Shown: positions 26,199 to 34,919 of the stretch, in pieces
Layout: each line of letters opens with the position of its first letter
Numbering within the stretch: the first letter of the stretch is position 1
From: Gammaproteobacteria bacterium
GTDB taxonomy: Bacteria > Pseudomonadota > Gammaproteobacteria > WOZS01
Assembly (NCBI GenBank): GCA_011620135.1
Contig: WOZS01000064.1
Location: forward strand, 1 to 35,210
DNA: 35,210 nt
Reading direction: 5' to 3'
Program-made: the position numbers and the translations under genes
The notes under the pieces: generated by a model
What the model was told of the DNA's origin: nothing
What the model saw: the letters and a program-made list of their open reading frames with translations, nothing else
Databases searched by the model: none

Positions 26199-26470
26199 TA
26201 CTCAATAATATGCTGATCCTGGCGCAACCGATAGGCAAAGGCCAGCACCTCCGCCACGGCCACATACAGGGATGGAGGTATGTAATCCCCAAGCTCGATA
26301 TGGGCCAGCAGCACGGCCAGCTGGGGGTCTTCCTGAAGGGGAATGCCACAGCGCCGGGCTTCGTCCTGAATTCTCTGCGCCAACTCTCCACGCCCCTTGG
26401 CAACGACCCGGGGGGCCCTGTCTCCATCATAGCGCAAGGCTACAGCAATGGGTTGCTGGGGCTCATTCAT
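26198..26470 (-). CDS. FlhB C-terminal-domain homologue (EscU/YscU-type export switch tail)
   Basis: This 90-residue protein corresponds to the cytoplasmic FlhB-CC region, the part following the NPTH autocleavage site in FlhB. It shows IAVALRYDGDRAPRVVAKG (8-26), QRIQDEARRCGIPLQEDPQLA (33-52) and YIPPSLYVAVAEVLAF (63-78). The membrane domain and the NPTH motif are missing, so it is a stand-alone tail, as seen in many flagellated bacteria beside fliK. It could interact with FliK or the export gate during the substrate-specificity switch. Its ATG shares ATGA with the fliK stop, implying coupled translation. Confidence 0.9.
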   Translation of the reverse strand: MNEPQQPIAVALRYDGDRAPRVVAKGRGELAQRIQDEARRCGIPLQEDPQLAVLLAHIELGDYIPPSLYVAVAEVLAFAYRLRQDQHIIE

Positions 26471-27834
26471 GCCAAAAGATCAACCAGACGAGGGGCTTCT
26501 GTGGTCGACACATCCAGGCGCATGGGTAGTCGACCGGCAAACACATCGATACGACCCAGCGCCACCCCTTGACCACGCAATGCTTCCTGCAAGAAGGGCA
26601 TGCCATCCCGACACAGGCGTGCCGTTTCCTCGACAGCCGCCCACAGCGCAACGGAAATGGTCTGCTGATGTTGCCAGACCACTGCATCCAGCTTTCCCAA
26701 CCGCTCACCCAGCGGTACGCTGAAAGCCAGCGACCACATTGGCTCCGTGGCAGCCTGGGTTTGCTGGTCATCTTCGGCATGGATCGGTACATCATCCCTG
26801 AACAAACGAAAAGGCACGGTCTGTGGCACGGCATCCAGCCATATCGGTAACTCCAGGCTCACGCTACGGGACAGGCTGCTGCCTTGATGCAGGGCGCTGG
26901 CCTGTTGCCATTCCAGACGTGCCAGCCCCGCGCGGGTCGTATCCAGAGCATGCTGCAGCGCAAGGCCATCCCTGGGCACGGCCGTTGTGGCCTGCTGGGC
27001 ATACCCTCTGGAAGCAGCCTGAGGATCCAGTTCACCGCTGCGGGACGCTGTTTGGCCCAGGGCATCTGGGGGATTGCGCTGCGCCGTGCTGCTTTGGCTG
27101 GGATCGGTAAGAGGAGCGCCCTGGGGCCTGGTGGGCGCTGTCTCTTGGGGCCTGGTGGGCACTGTCTGCTGGCGCATGGCAGTCAGGACGTCTTCCGCTT
27201 CACCCATGGAACCAATGATCGGTTTTCTGGCTGCGCCCCCATCCTGCTCTGTGGTTGTCGAATGCGCTGTCAAGTCCTGCAGCATAGCCTGCAGGCGCAA
27301 CAGCAGTGCCTTCATGTCTGCCTCGAGGCCGCCCCCACCCTTGGCCAGGCGGGCTTCCAGAAAAACACCGCTGTTCTCGAGTGCCCGACGCAAGCCTTGC
27401 GCCTGCACCAACTGCTGCTGGCTGGCTCCTGCCGTCAGCTGCTCCACAAGGCCGCGCACCGCCTCTGGCAAGGCAGCACCCTGCTGCGCCAGACCCTGTA
27501 ACACCTGCTCGAGGGGCTGTTGATAAGGCAGGCTATGCCGGAAGAGCTCAGTCAAGGGCAGTTGTGGCCCTTGTTGCAGCAGGCGCAGGACAGGTCGCTC
27601 GCCCTGGGCCTGCTGCATGACCTCCAAAAAGAGCAACTGGCCCTGCTGCAATGGCAAACGGCTTTGCGCCTGCAAGAGCATATTCTCCACCACCATGAGC
27701 ACCTGATCCCCTCCGAAAGTCTGCACAACGGTGGCCAGCATGAGATTGCCGGGGCGCAGCTGGGTTGCGGAAGAGGCGTTGGTTGACGGTGCAATAGGCG
27801 CGGAGACAGGTGGCTGAATTGGGTCTAACCGCAT
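26467..27834 (-). CDS. fliK: flagellar hook-length control protein (FliK-like)
   Basis: This 455-residue protein has the composition of FliK-type rulers: a long Gln/Leu/Ala-rich N-terminal region, a Pro/Thr/Gln linker near 225-290 with a short TRPQ repeat, and a conserved C-terminal domain beginning about residue 325 (LELPIWLDAVPQTVPFRLF, WSLAFSVPLGERLGKLDA, then ALWAAVEETARL). FliK measures hook length and triggers the switch of the flagellar exporter by contacting FlhB. The ATG at 27834 follows GGGAGG by 4 nt; a longer GTG reading exists but lacks such a site. The stop overlaps the flhB-like start (ATGA). The N-terminal part is too divergent for certainty about its exact class. Confidence 0.82.
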   Translation of the reverse strand: MRLDPIQPPVSAPIAPSTNASSATQLRPGNLMLATVVQTFGGDQVLMVVENMLLQAQSRLPLQQGQLLFLEVMQQAQGERPVLRLLQQGPQLPLTELFRHSLPYQQPLEQVLQGLAQQGAALPEAVRGLVEQLTAGASQQQLVQAQGLRRALENSGVFLEARLAKGGGGLEADMKALLLRLQAMLQDLTAHSTTTEQDGGAARKPIIGSMGEAEDVLTAMRQQTVPTRPQETAPTRPQGAPLTDPSQSSTAQRNPPDALGQTASRSGELDPQAASRGYAQQATTAVPRDGLALQHALDTTRAGLARLEWQQASALHQGSSLSRSVSLELPIWLDAVPQTVPFRLFRDDVPIHAEDDQQTQAATEPMWSLAFSVPLGERLGKLDAVVWQHQQTISVALWAAVEETARLCRDGMPFLQEALRGQGVALGRIDVFAGRLPMRLDVSTTEAPRLVDLLA

Positions 27835-28043
27835 GTGACCTCCCAGGTCGGCAAGCACCCATCACATCTTGTGTTCTTGTGCCTGTGCGCAAAAATCGAC
27901 CTGCCTCTACAAAAAACGGTCCCGCGGTGAGCCGATCATCCACCGCACTGTTTCCTTAGATCACCTACTCTAAAAAATCTTATCTCTTTATAGAGAGAGC
28001 GTCACGTGAAACAATTTATCCAGAGCGCGACAACACCTGTTAT
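27835..28043 (-). other. 209-nt gap between cheB and fliK
   Basis: This non-coding gap is AT-rich near 27960-28045 and holds a weak stem GCGGTG/CACCGC (27924-27929 with 27941-27946). It probably carries the fliK promoter. I looked for sigma-28 (TAAA-N15-GCCGATAA) and sigma-54 (GG-N10-GC) patterns and found no convincing match. Confidence 0.4.
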
Positions 28044-29147
28044 TTATTTTTTTGCACCTCCAGCCAGACGTACTGCCCATTGACACAGGGCAGGAGCAAT
28101 GCCATCCAGGGGCAGCACGGCGGTAGCTGCCTCCATGCGCACCGCAGCCCCGGGCATGCCCCAGATCATGCTGGTTTCCTCGTCCTGGGCAATGGTATAG
28201 GCCCCTTTCTGGCGCATCACCAGCATGCCGCGCGCGCCGTCTTCACCCATTCCTGTCAGCAGACAGGCAGCTGCCATCTTGCCATAATGCTCGGCAACAG
28301 AGTCGAAGAGCACATCAGCGCTGGGCCTGTGGTAGCGCACCTTGGGACCATCGCTCAGGCGGCAGATGGCACGACCAGGACGCTTCTCTACCAGCAAATG
28401 CCGATTGCCCGGAGCGACGAAGGCGCAATCTGGCTTGAGTTCATCGCCATCCTCCGCCTCCTTGACATGCAGGATGCTCAGCCGATCCAGCCGCTCCGCA
28501 AAGGATTTGCTGAACGAAGGCGGGATATGCTGCACGATCACGATGGGGGGCAGGTTACCGGGCATCATGCCCAGAACATGGGCAATGGCCTCGGTGCCGC
28601 CGGTGGATGCCCCGATGGCGATGATGCCCCGAACCTCCCCTTGCAGCGGATGCATGCCGGGCAATGACGTGGCGGGAGCAGGCCGATCTGACTGTTCGGG
28701 CCGGATCTTGGCCCGGGCTGCCGCCTTGATCTGATCCACCAGTTCAGCGCTGTAGTCGCTCAGCGACAGGCCACTGGACATATGGGGCTTGGGCACACAT
28801 GTCACCGCACCGAGACTCAACGCCTCCAGGGTCACAGCAGTTCCCCGCTGGGTATAGGAGGAGACCACGATCACGGGGGTGGGATGGGCGCGCATGAGCC
28901 TTTTTAGAAAATCAATACCACTCATGCCGGGCATTTCCAGGTCCAGGGTGATCACATCGGGGTGAAGCTCCTCGACCTTCTGTTTGGCCACGAAGGCATC
29001 CGGAGCCGTGCCCACCACCTGCAATGCAGGGTCACGCTCACAGATCTCTATGAGCAATCGCCTGGCTACGGCAGAATCATCCACAACAAGCACGCGAATA
29101 GGTTTCTCGGCAACCCCGGTAGCGAACCCGCCCGAGCGTTTTTCCAT
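28044..29147 (-). CDS. cheB: chemotaxis protein-glutamate methylesterase CheB
   Basis: CheB removes methyl groups from (and deamidates) chemoreceptors when phosphorylated. This 367-residue protein has the receiver domain (about 17-135) with acidic VVDDS (21-25) and phospho-acceptor Asp69 in ITLDLEMPG, a linker, and the methylesterase domain (about 174-365) with catalytic Ser181 (GASTGG), His207 (VQHIP) and Asp303 (GMGEDGA). All catalytic residues are intact. The ATG at 29147 gives a normal N-terminus and has a G6 run about 10 nt upstream; an ATG at 29183 is the alternative. It follows cheR by 82 nt. No receptor, cheA or cheW is in the window. Confidence 0.94.
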   Translation of the reverse strand: MEKRSGGFATGVAEKPIRVLVVDDSAVARRLLIEICERDPALQVVGTAPDAFVAKQKVEELHPDVITLDLEMPGMSGIDFLKRLMRAHPTPVIVVSSYTQRGTAVTLEALSLGAVTCVPKPHMSSGLSLSDYSAELVDQIKAAARAKIRPEQSDRPAPATSLPGMHPLQGEVRGIIAIGASTGGTEAIAHVLGMMPGNLPPIVIVQHIPPSFSKSFAERLDRLSILHVKEAEDGDELKPDCAFVAPGNRHLLVEKRPGRAICRLSDGPKVRYHRPSADVLFDSVAEHYGKMAAACLLTGMGEDGARGMLVMRQKGAYTIAQDEETSMIWGMPGAAVRMEAATAVLPLDGIAPALCQWAVRLAGGAKK

Positions 29148-29229
29148 GATAGTATGGCCCCCCTGACCAAATGTGCTATCCATGATAAAGAGCAATGTTA
29201 ATCACTGCTCACTGTCGTCCGCGCCTTCT

Positions 29230-30162
29230 TCAGCCAACGCGGCGGTATATGGTATGGGCGATGAACTTGAAGCGGTTACATACATCGAACAAAGATTCGG
29301 CATGCCCGATGAACAAATAGCCATCATCCCGCATGATGTCGGCATATCTGTCAAAAAGGCGGCGCTGGGTGGGTTTATCGAAATAAATCACCACATTACG
29401 GCAAAAAATAATATCGAAGGAGCCTTTCATGGGCCACTGCCCCATAAGATTGAGGCGCCGAAAATGGACCATGGCTCGCACTTCAGGGCGCACCTTGTAG
29501 CACACGGACCGCTGCCCCTCCACATGGACGGTTTCGAAATACCGCTTGAGTTGCTCTTCCGACAAGCCTGTGATGCGATCGGCTGGATAGACCCCCCTCT
29601 CGCCTATGGCCAGTGTATCGGAATCCAGGTCCGTGGCGAGAATACGGCAATCCCAATCACCAGAGGCAAAATAGGGCAACAGCGTCATGGCAATGGAATA
29701 GGGTTCCTCACCACTGGAGCAGCCTGCAGACCAGATGCGCACGCGTCGCAAACCGCCTGACTTCTTGGCTCGTTCCTGCAGCTCTGGGATGACCGTGTTC
29801 TTCAGAAACTCGAAATGGTAGGCTTCCCGGAAAAAGGCCGTCAGGTTGGTGGTGATGGCGTTGATGCAGTGGTCCAGTTCCTCACCACCATTCTCCTGCT
29901 GCCTGAGAAGGGCGCAATATTGGGCAAAGGAGGGCAGCCCCAGCGCCCTGAGCCGCCGAATCAGCCGGGCATAGACCAGCTCCCGCTTGGCTGGGCTGAG
30001 GCTGATGCCGGCGTGGCGATACACCAGGGCGCGAATGAATTCGAAATCCTCATCGGTATACAGGTACTCTTGAGGTGCCGTCGTATTGCCATTCCCCTTT
30101 CCGGACTGCTTGACTGCACTACCACGCTGCGCAAGTGACAGTCGGCCCGTTTCTTTGTCCAT
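29230..30162 (-). CDS. cheR: chemotaxis protein methyltransferase CheR
   Basis: CheR methylates receptor glutamates using S-adenosylmethionine. The 310-residue protein has the N-terminal helical domain (about 34-110), TNLTAFFRE (105-113), the SAM-binding motif IWSAGCSSGEEPYS (143-156), LATDLDSDTL, and the FCRNVVIYFD motif near 256-265. A 30-residue N-terminal extension rich in Gly/Asn/Ser precedes the domain. The ATG at 30162 is the only start available, yet the G7 run before it is separated from the ATG by a single nucleotide, which is a poor Shine-Dalgarno spacing. It begins 23 nt after the FIST-like gene and is followed by cheB, so the three are probably one transcript. Confidence 0.95.
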   Translation of the reverse strand: MDKETGRLSLAQRGSAVKQSGKGNGNTTAPQEYLYTDEDFEFIRALVYRHAGISLSPAKRELVYARLIRRLRALGLPSFAQYCALLRQQENGGEELDHCINAITTNLTAFFREAYHFEFLKNTVIPELQERAKKSGGLRRVRIWSAGCSSGEEPYSIAMTLLPYFASGDWDCRILATDLDSDTLAIGERGVYPADRITGLSEEQLKRYFETVHVEGQRSVCYKVRPEVRAMVHFRRLNLMGQWPMKGSFDIIFCRNVVIYFDKPTQRRLFDRYADIMRDDGYLFIGHAESLFDVCNRFKFIAHTIYRRVG

Positions 30163-30185
30163 ACCCCCCCAATATACGGCAAAAC

Positions 30186-31154
30186 CTAGCGGAGCAACGC
30201 ATAGACGATGGTTTGGTTAAACAATTGATAGGCCACCTCACCAAAGGTGCAGGGCCCCACGAACAACCCCAGTCTTTCACCCTCGAGACCACCATAAAAA
30301 AAGTTATCAACACAATTGACACAAAAAACCAGCTGATCGGGATCGATGTGGGGAAGGGCCGCCCGAAGCGCCCGGGCATAATCGGGCACGGGCTCGGCAA
30401 AGCGATAGACCATATCACGCATCACGGGGGCAAGCACTGTGACCCTGCCGGCTGTCTCGTCCACCACTCCGAGATCCACGGTGACGGATGTCCCCATGTA
30501 ATCAGCCACCAGGGGCAGGCGCTGGTCGATATTCTGCTCCAGGAGATAATCCACGAGACGCCGGGGCTCACCATTGACCCAGCATGTGGTCGCCTCGAAG
30601 CTATCCTCCGGAAAGGTAAGGACATCACCATGGCCCTGCCGGAAGATATTGACCACATTCAGTTCCACCATGGTGTTTTGCCGCAAGGTGCAATGCATGA
30701 CCACGGCACCCTGCTGAAAATCCGTGCCGCGACCATCATAGACCACAGCATGTTGCGTGACCATTTCTTCCCGGGGCACACCGGCCACCCATCCCATCAA
30801 TGGGCGCAGGGCGAATTCGGCATAACCATGGCTGCGCAACGCAAAATCCCGGTGTACATCGCTGAAGGCTGGCAGGATGATGATGGCAAAGCCACCGGGT
30901 GGTATATCCCTGTAAACATTGGCTATGGTGGTCTGGTCATACACCCGTACACTGCCCTGTTCCACTGCAAGGGGCAGACGTTGCACATGCAGCAGCTCTT
31001 CCTCACGGCGACCGCCTTGCTCGGTCATGAAGTAATATGAGGTACCACCGATCCAGTGACCCGGCGGCAACCGATCCATGAGATGCTGCGCCCCACTGAT
31101 CATCAGCGGGGTACCGCTCTCGATCAACTGGATTGTTTCTTCCAAGGTATGCAT
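30186..31154 (-). CDS. FIST-like putative sensory protein next to cheRB
   Basis: I do not recognise this 322-residue protein with certainty. The C-terminal segment (FCVNCVDNFFYGG, then GPCTFGEVAYQLFNQT at about 300-315) resembles the end of FIST_C domains, which close with a GEI-type motif followed by hN.T. The N-terminal GHWIGGTSYYFM (28-39) resembles the strand/Gly pattern of FIST_N. FIST proteins are proposed small-ligand sensors linked to signal-transduction genes, and this one sits 23 nt upstream of cheR. No membrane segment or signal peptide is seen, so it is probably cytoplasmic. I choose the ATG at 31154, with G7 about 6 nt upstream; ATGs at 31178 and 31193 would overlap the preceding small gene. 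Confidence 0.6.
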   Translation of the reverse strand: MHTLEETIQLIESGTPLMISGAQHLMDRLPPGHWIGGTSYYFMTEQGGRREEELLHVQRLPLAVEQGSVRVYDQTTIANVYRDIPPGGFAIIILPAFSDVHRDFALRSHGYAEFALRPLMGWVAGVPREEMVTQHAVVYDGRGTDFQQGAVVMHCTLRQNTMVELNVVNIFRQGHGDVLTFPEDSFEATTCWVNGEPRRLVDYLLEQNIDQRLPLVADYMGTSVTVDLGVVDETAGRVTVLAPVMRDMVYRFAEPVPDYARALRAALPHIDPDQLVFCVNCVDNFFYGGLEGERLGLFVGPCTFGEVAYQLFNQTIVYALLR

Positions 31155-31167
31155 ACACGACCCCCCC

Positions 31168-31428
31168 TTATCGCCCATGATCCAGGAATTCATGCAATTT
31201 CTGCAGATCTCTTTGCACGACGCCTAGCCGGGCATTGTCATTGAAAAGCCGCCATAGATCCCTGGCGCATTCCCTGAGCACCTCCTGGCCACCTTGCGCC
31301 ACCTTGCGGCGATCCAATGTCACCGCCATGCGGGCTGCCAGAAAATCGAGGGGCACATTTTTTTTGCCTTGCAACAGGTCCATCCAGATTGGATTGGTCG
31401 GTGAAGGCACAGGATATTGTTCAGCCAT
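31168..31428 (-). CDS. small conserved-looking protein of unknown function upstream of the FIST-like gene
   Basis: This 86-residue soluble protein is charged and probably all-helical, with no Cys-rich, transmembrane or signal segment. The N-terminal PSPTNPIWMDLLQGKKNVPL (9-28) looks like a defined motif, followed by an amphipathic region (LAARMAVTLDRRKVAQGGQEVLRE split by short turns) and a helical tail. I do not recognise the family. The ATG at 31428 has GAGG 7 nt upstream; an in-frame TTG at 31446 is less likely. It ends 13 nt before the FIST-like start, which suggests co-transcription with FIST-like-cheR-cheB. A role as adaptor or regulator of that module is a guess. The 153-nt gap to ppsR probably holds the promoter. 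Confidence 0.65.
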   Translation of the reverse strand: MAEQYPVPSPTNPIWMDLLQGKKNVPLDFLAARMAVTLDRRKVAQGGQEVLRECARDLWRLFNDNARLGVVQRDLQKLHEFLDHGR

Positions 31429-31581
31429 ACGCAAGCCTCGAGCCAAGACAGGAGAAGAGGTCCCTCAAGCCATTGGATGATATACCAGAATGCCATCTGG
31501 GTCTTGCGCGTTGCCGCCAATCCGCTGCCGTGCGGGCCGCTGTTTGCGTGATTCCATACAGCTCCCTTGATTGAACAATCT

Positions 31582-32427
31582 TTAGAATAGGCGCCTTTGC
31601 AAACCCGTCTCCACCAGGATGGTGGCAGCAATCTCCTCGATGGATCGGGTCGTGGTGTTGATCCAGGGAATGGCCTGTTCCTCGAACAATTGTCTGCAGG
31701 CTCGTATCTCCTCCTGGCAGCGCTGCGGCGAGGCATAACTGCTGTCGGGGCGGCGCTCCTGGCGAATCTGTGCCAGTCGCTCGGCATCGATCAACAGGCC
31801 ATAGAGTTTCTGGCGATATGGGGCAATGATGTCCGGCAGGTCGCCGCTGACCAGGTCTTCCTCCAGCAAGGGATAATTGCCGGCAAACAGACCAAACTGC
31901 AAGGCCAGATAGAGGCAGGTGGGCGTCTTGCCGCATCTGGACACGCCAACAAGGATGATATCGGCCCGCTGGTAGTCCTTGTCGGAAGCGCCGTCGTCGG
32001 CATCCAGGGCAAAGTTCATGGCCTCGATGCGCAGGCGGTAGCGCTGCATATCGGCCATGCCATGGGCGCGACCCACGGTATGGGAAGACGCCACCTGCAA
32101 CTCCTCTTCCAAAGGGCCGATGAACGTGCCAAAGAGGTCCACCATGAAGCCCTTGCTCTGGCGCACGATGGCATGCAACTCGGTATCCACCAGGGTGGAA
32201 AAGCAGATGGGCGTCGCGCCGTCTTCCTGGGCAGTCTGATTGATGCGCTCCACAGCGCGCCTGGCCTTGGCCGGGCTGTCGATGAAAGGAATACTGATTT
32301 CCTGAAACGCAATCTGCTCGAACTGCGTGAGCAGGCTGTGCCCCAGCGTCTCGGCGGTGATGCCGGTGCGATCGGAAAGATAAAAGACGGTGCGCTGCTG
32401 TATGACGGTGCGCTGCTGTATAATCAT
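31582..32427 (-). CDS. ppsR: PEP synthase regulatory protein (bifunctional kinase/pyrophosphorylase)
   Basis: PpsR (DUF299/PSRP family) inactivates PEP synthase by ADP-dependent phosphorylation and reactivates it by Pi-dependent removal of the phosphate. The 281-residue protein has the family N-terminus [16 protein letters not shown] (14-29), the central ATP/ADP P-loop [10 protein letters not shown] (161-170) and the conserved NYPLLEEDL region. The ATG at 32427 is preceded by G-rich sequence (GGGGCAG). The first codons contain an exact 18-bp tandem duplication that repeats six residues (IQQRTV twice) before the conserved core. Longer in-frame readings run into the ppsA leader and are rejected. 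It is divergent from its target ppsA across 131 nt. Confidence 0.95.
   Translation of the reverse strand: MIIQQRTVIQQRTVFYLSDRTGITAETLGHSLLTQFEQIAFQEISIPFIDSPAKARRAVERINQTAQEDGATPICFSTLVDTELHAIVRQSKGFMVDLFGTFIGPLEEELQVASSHTVGRAHGMADMQRYRLRIEAMNFALDADDGASDKDYQRADIILVGVSRCGKTPTCLYLALQFGLFAGNYPLLEEDLVSGDLPDIIAPYRQKLYGLLIDAERLAQIRQERRPDSSYASPQRCQEEIRACRQLFEEQAIPWINTTTRSIEEIAATILVETGLQRRLF
32386..32421. repeat. 18-bp perfect tandem duplication in the start of ppsR
   Basis: GACGGTGCGCTGCTGTAT is present twice head to tail (32386-32403 and 32404-32421). It is in frame, repeating six residues at positions 3-14 of PpsR without breaking the gene. The normal N-terminus of the family needs only one copy. 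Confidence 0.92.
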
Positions 32428-32558
32428 CTGCCCCAAGCCCCCCAATCCAGAAGGAATCACCCTGCAGGAAAACTCAGCGAACATGTTACACTTTGAGCAA
32501 GTGCTACAGCGAGCTGCGGGAAGCGAGCAAAAAAACCGAGCAAATCGAGGACTTACCC

Positions 32559-34919
32559 ATGACGCCATATGTGATCTGGTTCAATGAGCTGAGCATGAAG
32601 GATGTCCCAGAGGTCGGCGGCAAGAACGCCTCATTGGGAGAAATGACCTGCCAGTTGAACCGGCTGGGCATCCGGGTCCCCGAGGGTTTTGCCACCACGG
32701 CGCAGGCCTACCGCCACTTTCTGGAAGAGGGGGGTCTTGGGGACCGCATCAGCAAACGGTTACAGAGCCTTGACATTCGCGACGTGGACGCCCTGGCCCA
32801 GGCAGGCGCCGAGATCCGCCAATGGATGATGTCCGCCCCCCTGCCGCCCGATCTGGAAAAGGACATTTGCCAAGCCTATGGCCAGCTGGAGGAACGCTGT
32901 GGCGCTCAGGTGCCCGTTGCGGTGCGTTCCTCGGCCACTGCAGAGGATCTGCCCGATGCCTCCTTTGCCGGGCAACAGGAAACCTATCTCAACATGCGCG
33001 GCCTCAATGAGGTGCTCGATGCGGTGCGCAAGGTGTTTGCGTCCCTCTACAATGACCGCGCCATCGCCTATCGGGAACACCACGGCTACCATCACGATCA
33101 GGTGGCCCTTTCCGCTGGCATCCAGCGTATGGTACGCAGCGATCTGGCTTCCAGCGGTGTCGTTTTCACCATGGATACAGAAAGCGGCTTTCCCCATGTG
33201 GTCCTGATCACGGCCACCTATGGCCTTGGCGAAGCCCTGGTGCAGGGTGCCGTCAATCCAGATGAATTCTATGTGGACAAGCGCAAACTGGCCGAGGGCA
33301 AGGATGCGCTGCTCTCCCGCAAGCTGGGCAGCAAAGCGATCCGTATCGTCTATGCCGATCAAGGCGGCGGCGTGCAGACCCTGCCCGTCCCTCCCCAGGA
33401 AGCAACTGCTTTTTCACTGAGTGACGGGGATGCGCAGGAACTGGCGCGCCAGGCCTGCCAAATCGAGCAGCACTATGGACGGCCCATGGATATCGAGTGG
33501 GCCAAGGATGGCATCGATGGCTTGCTCTACATCGTCCAGGCGCGCCCGGAAACCGTCAAAAGCCGCAGCAACGCCCAGGTGGTGGAGCGCTATCACCTGG
33601 AAAAAACGGGGCCGATACTCATTACCGGCCGAGCCATTGGCCAGAAGATCGGCCAGGGAACGGTCCGGGTAGTACGCCGCCTCCAGGAAATGAACAAGGT
33701 TCGCCAGGGCGACGTCCTGGTGGCCGATATGACCGACCCCGACTGGGAGCCCGTCATGAAGCTGGCTGCGGCCATCGTCACCAATCGTGGCGGCCGTACC
33801 TGCCATGCGGCGATCATCGCCCGGGAAATGGGTGTCCCGGCGGTTGTGGGCTGTGGTCAGGCAACCCAGGTGCTGCATGATGATATGCAGGTCACCGTCT
33901 CCTGCGCCGAGGGTGACACCGGGTTGATCTATGAGGGATTGCTCCCCGTCACCGTTCGCAAGGCCCAACTGGATGCCATGCCCCCTGTTCCCGTCAAGAT
34001 CATGATGAATGTGGGTAACCCGGAACGCGCCTTCGATTTTGCGGGCTTGCCCAATGCAGGGGTTGGCCTGTGCCGCCTGGAGTTCATGATCAGCCGGATG
34101 ATCGGCATCCACCCCAAGGCAGCCCTGCATCCGGAACAGGAAGAGCCTGCTATCCAGGAGCAGATCAAGGAGCGGACAGCCGGCTATGCCAGTCCAGCTA
34201 TCTTTTATACGACCAAGCTGGCAGAGGGAATTGCCACATTGGCCAGCGCCTTCTACCCCAATCCGGTGATCGTCCGCCTGTCCGACTTCAAATCCAACGA
34301 ATATGCCAACCTCATTGGTGGCGCCCGCCATGAACCCCATGAAGAAAACCCCATGCTGGGCTATCGCGGGGCTTCCCGGTATGTCTCCGAGGACTTCAGG
34401 CCCTGCTTTGCGCTCGAGTGCCAGGCCCTGCGCCATGTTCGTGAAGTGATGGGTTTCGAGAATGTCTGGGTCATGGTGCCTTTCGTGCGCACCGTGGATG
34501 AGGCCCAGGCTGTCTGCGCGGAGCTGGCCAAAAATGGCTTGCAGCGCGGCCATCATGGCCTGAAACTGATCATGATGTGCGAGGTGCCATCCAATGCCCT
34601 GCTGGCAGAAGCCTTCCTGGAACATTTCGATGGTTTTTCCATCGGCTCCAACGACCTCACCCAGCTGACATTGGGATTGGACCGCGACTCTGGGCTGGTG
34701 GCAAACTTATTCGACGAACGCAATCCGGCGGTCAAAATCCTTCTAGAGCGGGCCATCAGCGCATGCCGCAAGGCTGGACGCTATGTGGGCATCTGCGGCC
34801 AAGGCCCGTCGGATCACCTCGATCTCGCCCAGTGGCTCATGGAAAAAGGCATTGAGAGCCTTTCGCTCAACCCGGATACCGTGGTTGAAACTTGGCTTGC
34901 CCTTTCCAAACAGCATTGA
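32559..34919 (+). CDS. ppsA: phosphoenolpyruvate synthase (pyruvate, water dikinase)
   Basis: PpsA makes PEP from pyruvate and ATP, releasing AMP and phosphate, for gluconeogenesis. The 786-residue protein is close to the E. coli length of 792. It has the N-terminal ATP-grasp domain ([10 protein letters not shown] at 20-29, [17 protein letters not shown]), the swivelling domain with phospho-histidine His416 in GGRTCHAAI, and the C-terminal PEP/pyruvate TIM barrel ending in [10 protein letters not shown] (catalytic Cys746). A threonine next to the catalytic histidine (GGRT, Thr414) is the expected PpsR target. The ATG at 32559 has GAGG 9 nt upstream; a GTG at 32493 would add 22 poorly conserved residues. 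It is divergent from ppsR. Confidence 0.97.
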   Translation: MTPYVIWFNELSMKDVPEVGGKNASLGEMTCQLNRLGIRVPEGFATTAQAYRHFLEEGGLGDRISKRLQSLDIRDVDALAQAGAEIRQWMMSAPLPPDLEKDICQAYGQLEERCGAQVPVAVRSSATAEDLPDASFAGQQETYLNMRGLNEVLDAVRKVFASLYNDRAIAYREHHGYHHDQVALSAGIQRMVRSDLASSGVVFTMDTESGFPHVVLITATYGLGEALVQGAVNPDEFYVDKRKLAEGKDALLSRKLGSKAIRIVYADQGGGVQTLPVPPQEATAFSLSDGDAQELARQACQIEQHYGRPMDIEWAKDGIDGLLYIVQARPETVKSRSNAQVVERYHLEKTGPILITGRAIGQKIGQGTVRVVRRLQEMNKVRQGDVLVADMTDPDWEPVMKLAAAIVTNRGGRTCHAAIIAREMGVPAVVGCGQATQVLHDDMQVTVSCAEGDTGLIYEGLLPVTVRKAQLDAMPPVPVKIMMNVGNPERAFDFAGLPNAGVGLCRLEFMISRMIGIHPKAALHPEQEEPAIQEQIKERTAGYASPAIFYTTKLAEGIATLASAFYPNPVIVRLSDFKSNEYANLIGGARHEPHEENPMLGYRGASRYVSEDFRPCFALECQALRHVREVMGFENVWVMVPFVRTVDEAQAVCAELAKNGLQRGHHGLKLIMMCEVPSNALLAEAFLEHFDGFSIGSNDLTQLTLGLDRDSGLVANLFDERNPAVKILLERAISACRKAGRYVGICGQGPSDHLDLAQWLMEKGIESLSLNPDTVVETWLALSKQH

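Noticed and set aside
27118-27180. repeat in fliK as a possible variable-number locus
   Set aside because: The two TRPQ-coding units are short and imperfect, and such low-complexity linkers are usual in FliK.
27835-28043. sigma-54 or sigma-28 promoter for fliK
   Set aside because: Partial GG-rich matches were found, but none has the required GG-N10-GC or TAAA-N15-GCCGATAA spacing.
33414-34625. 403-codon minus-strand ORF opposite ppsA
   Set aside because: Antisense to the catalytic domains of PpsA, which are fully conserved in the other frame.
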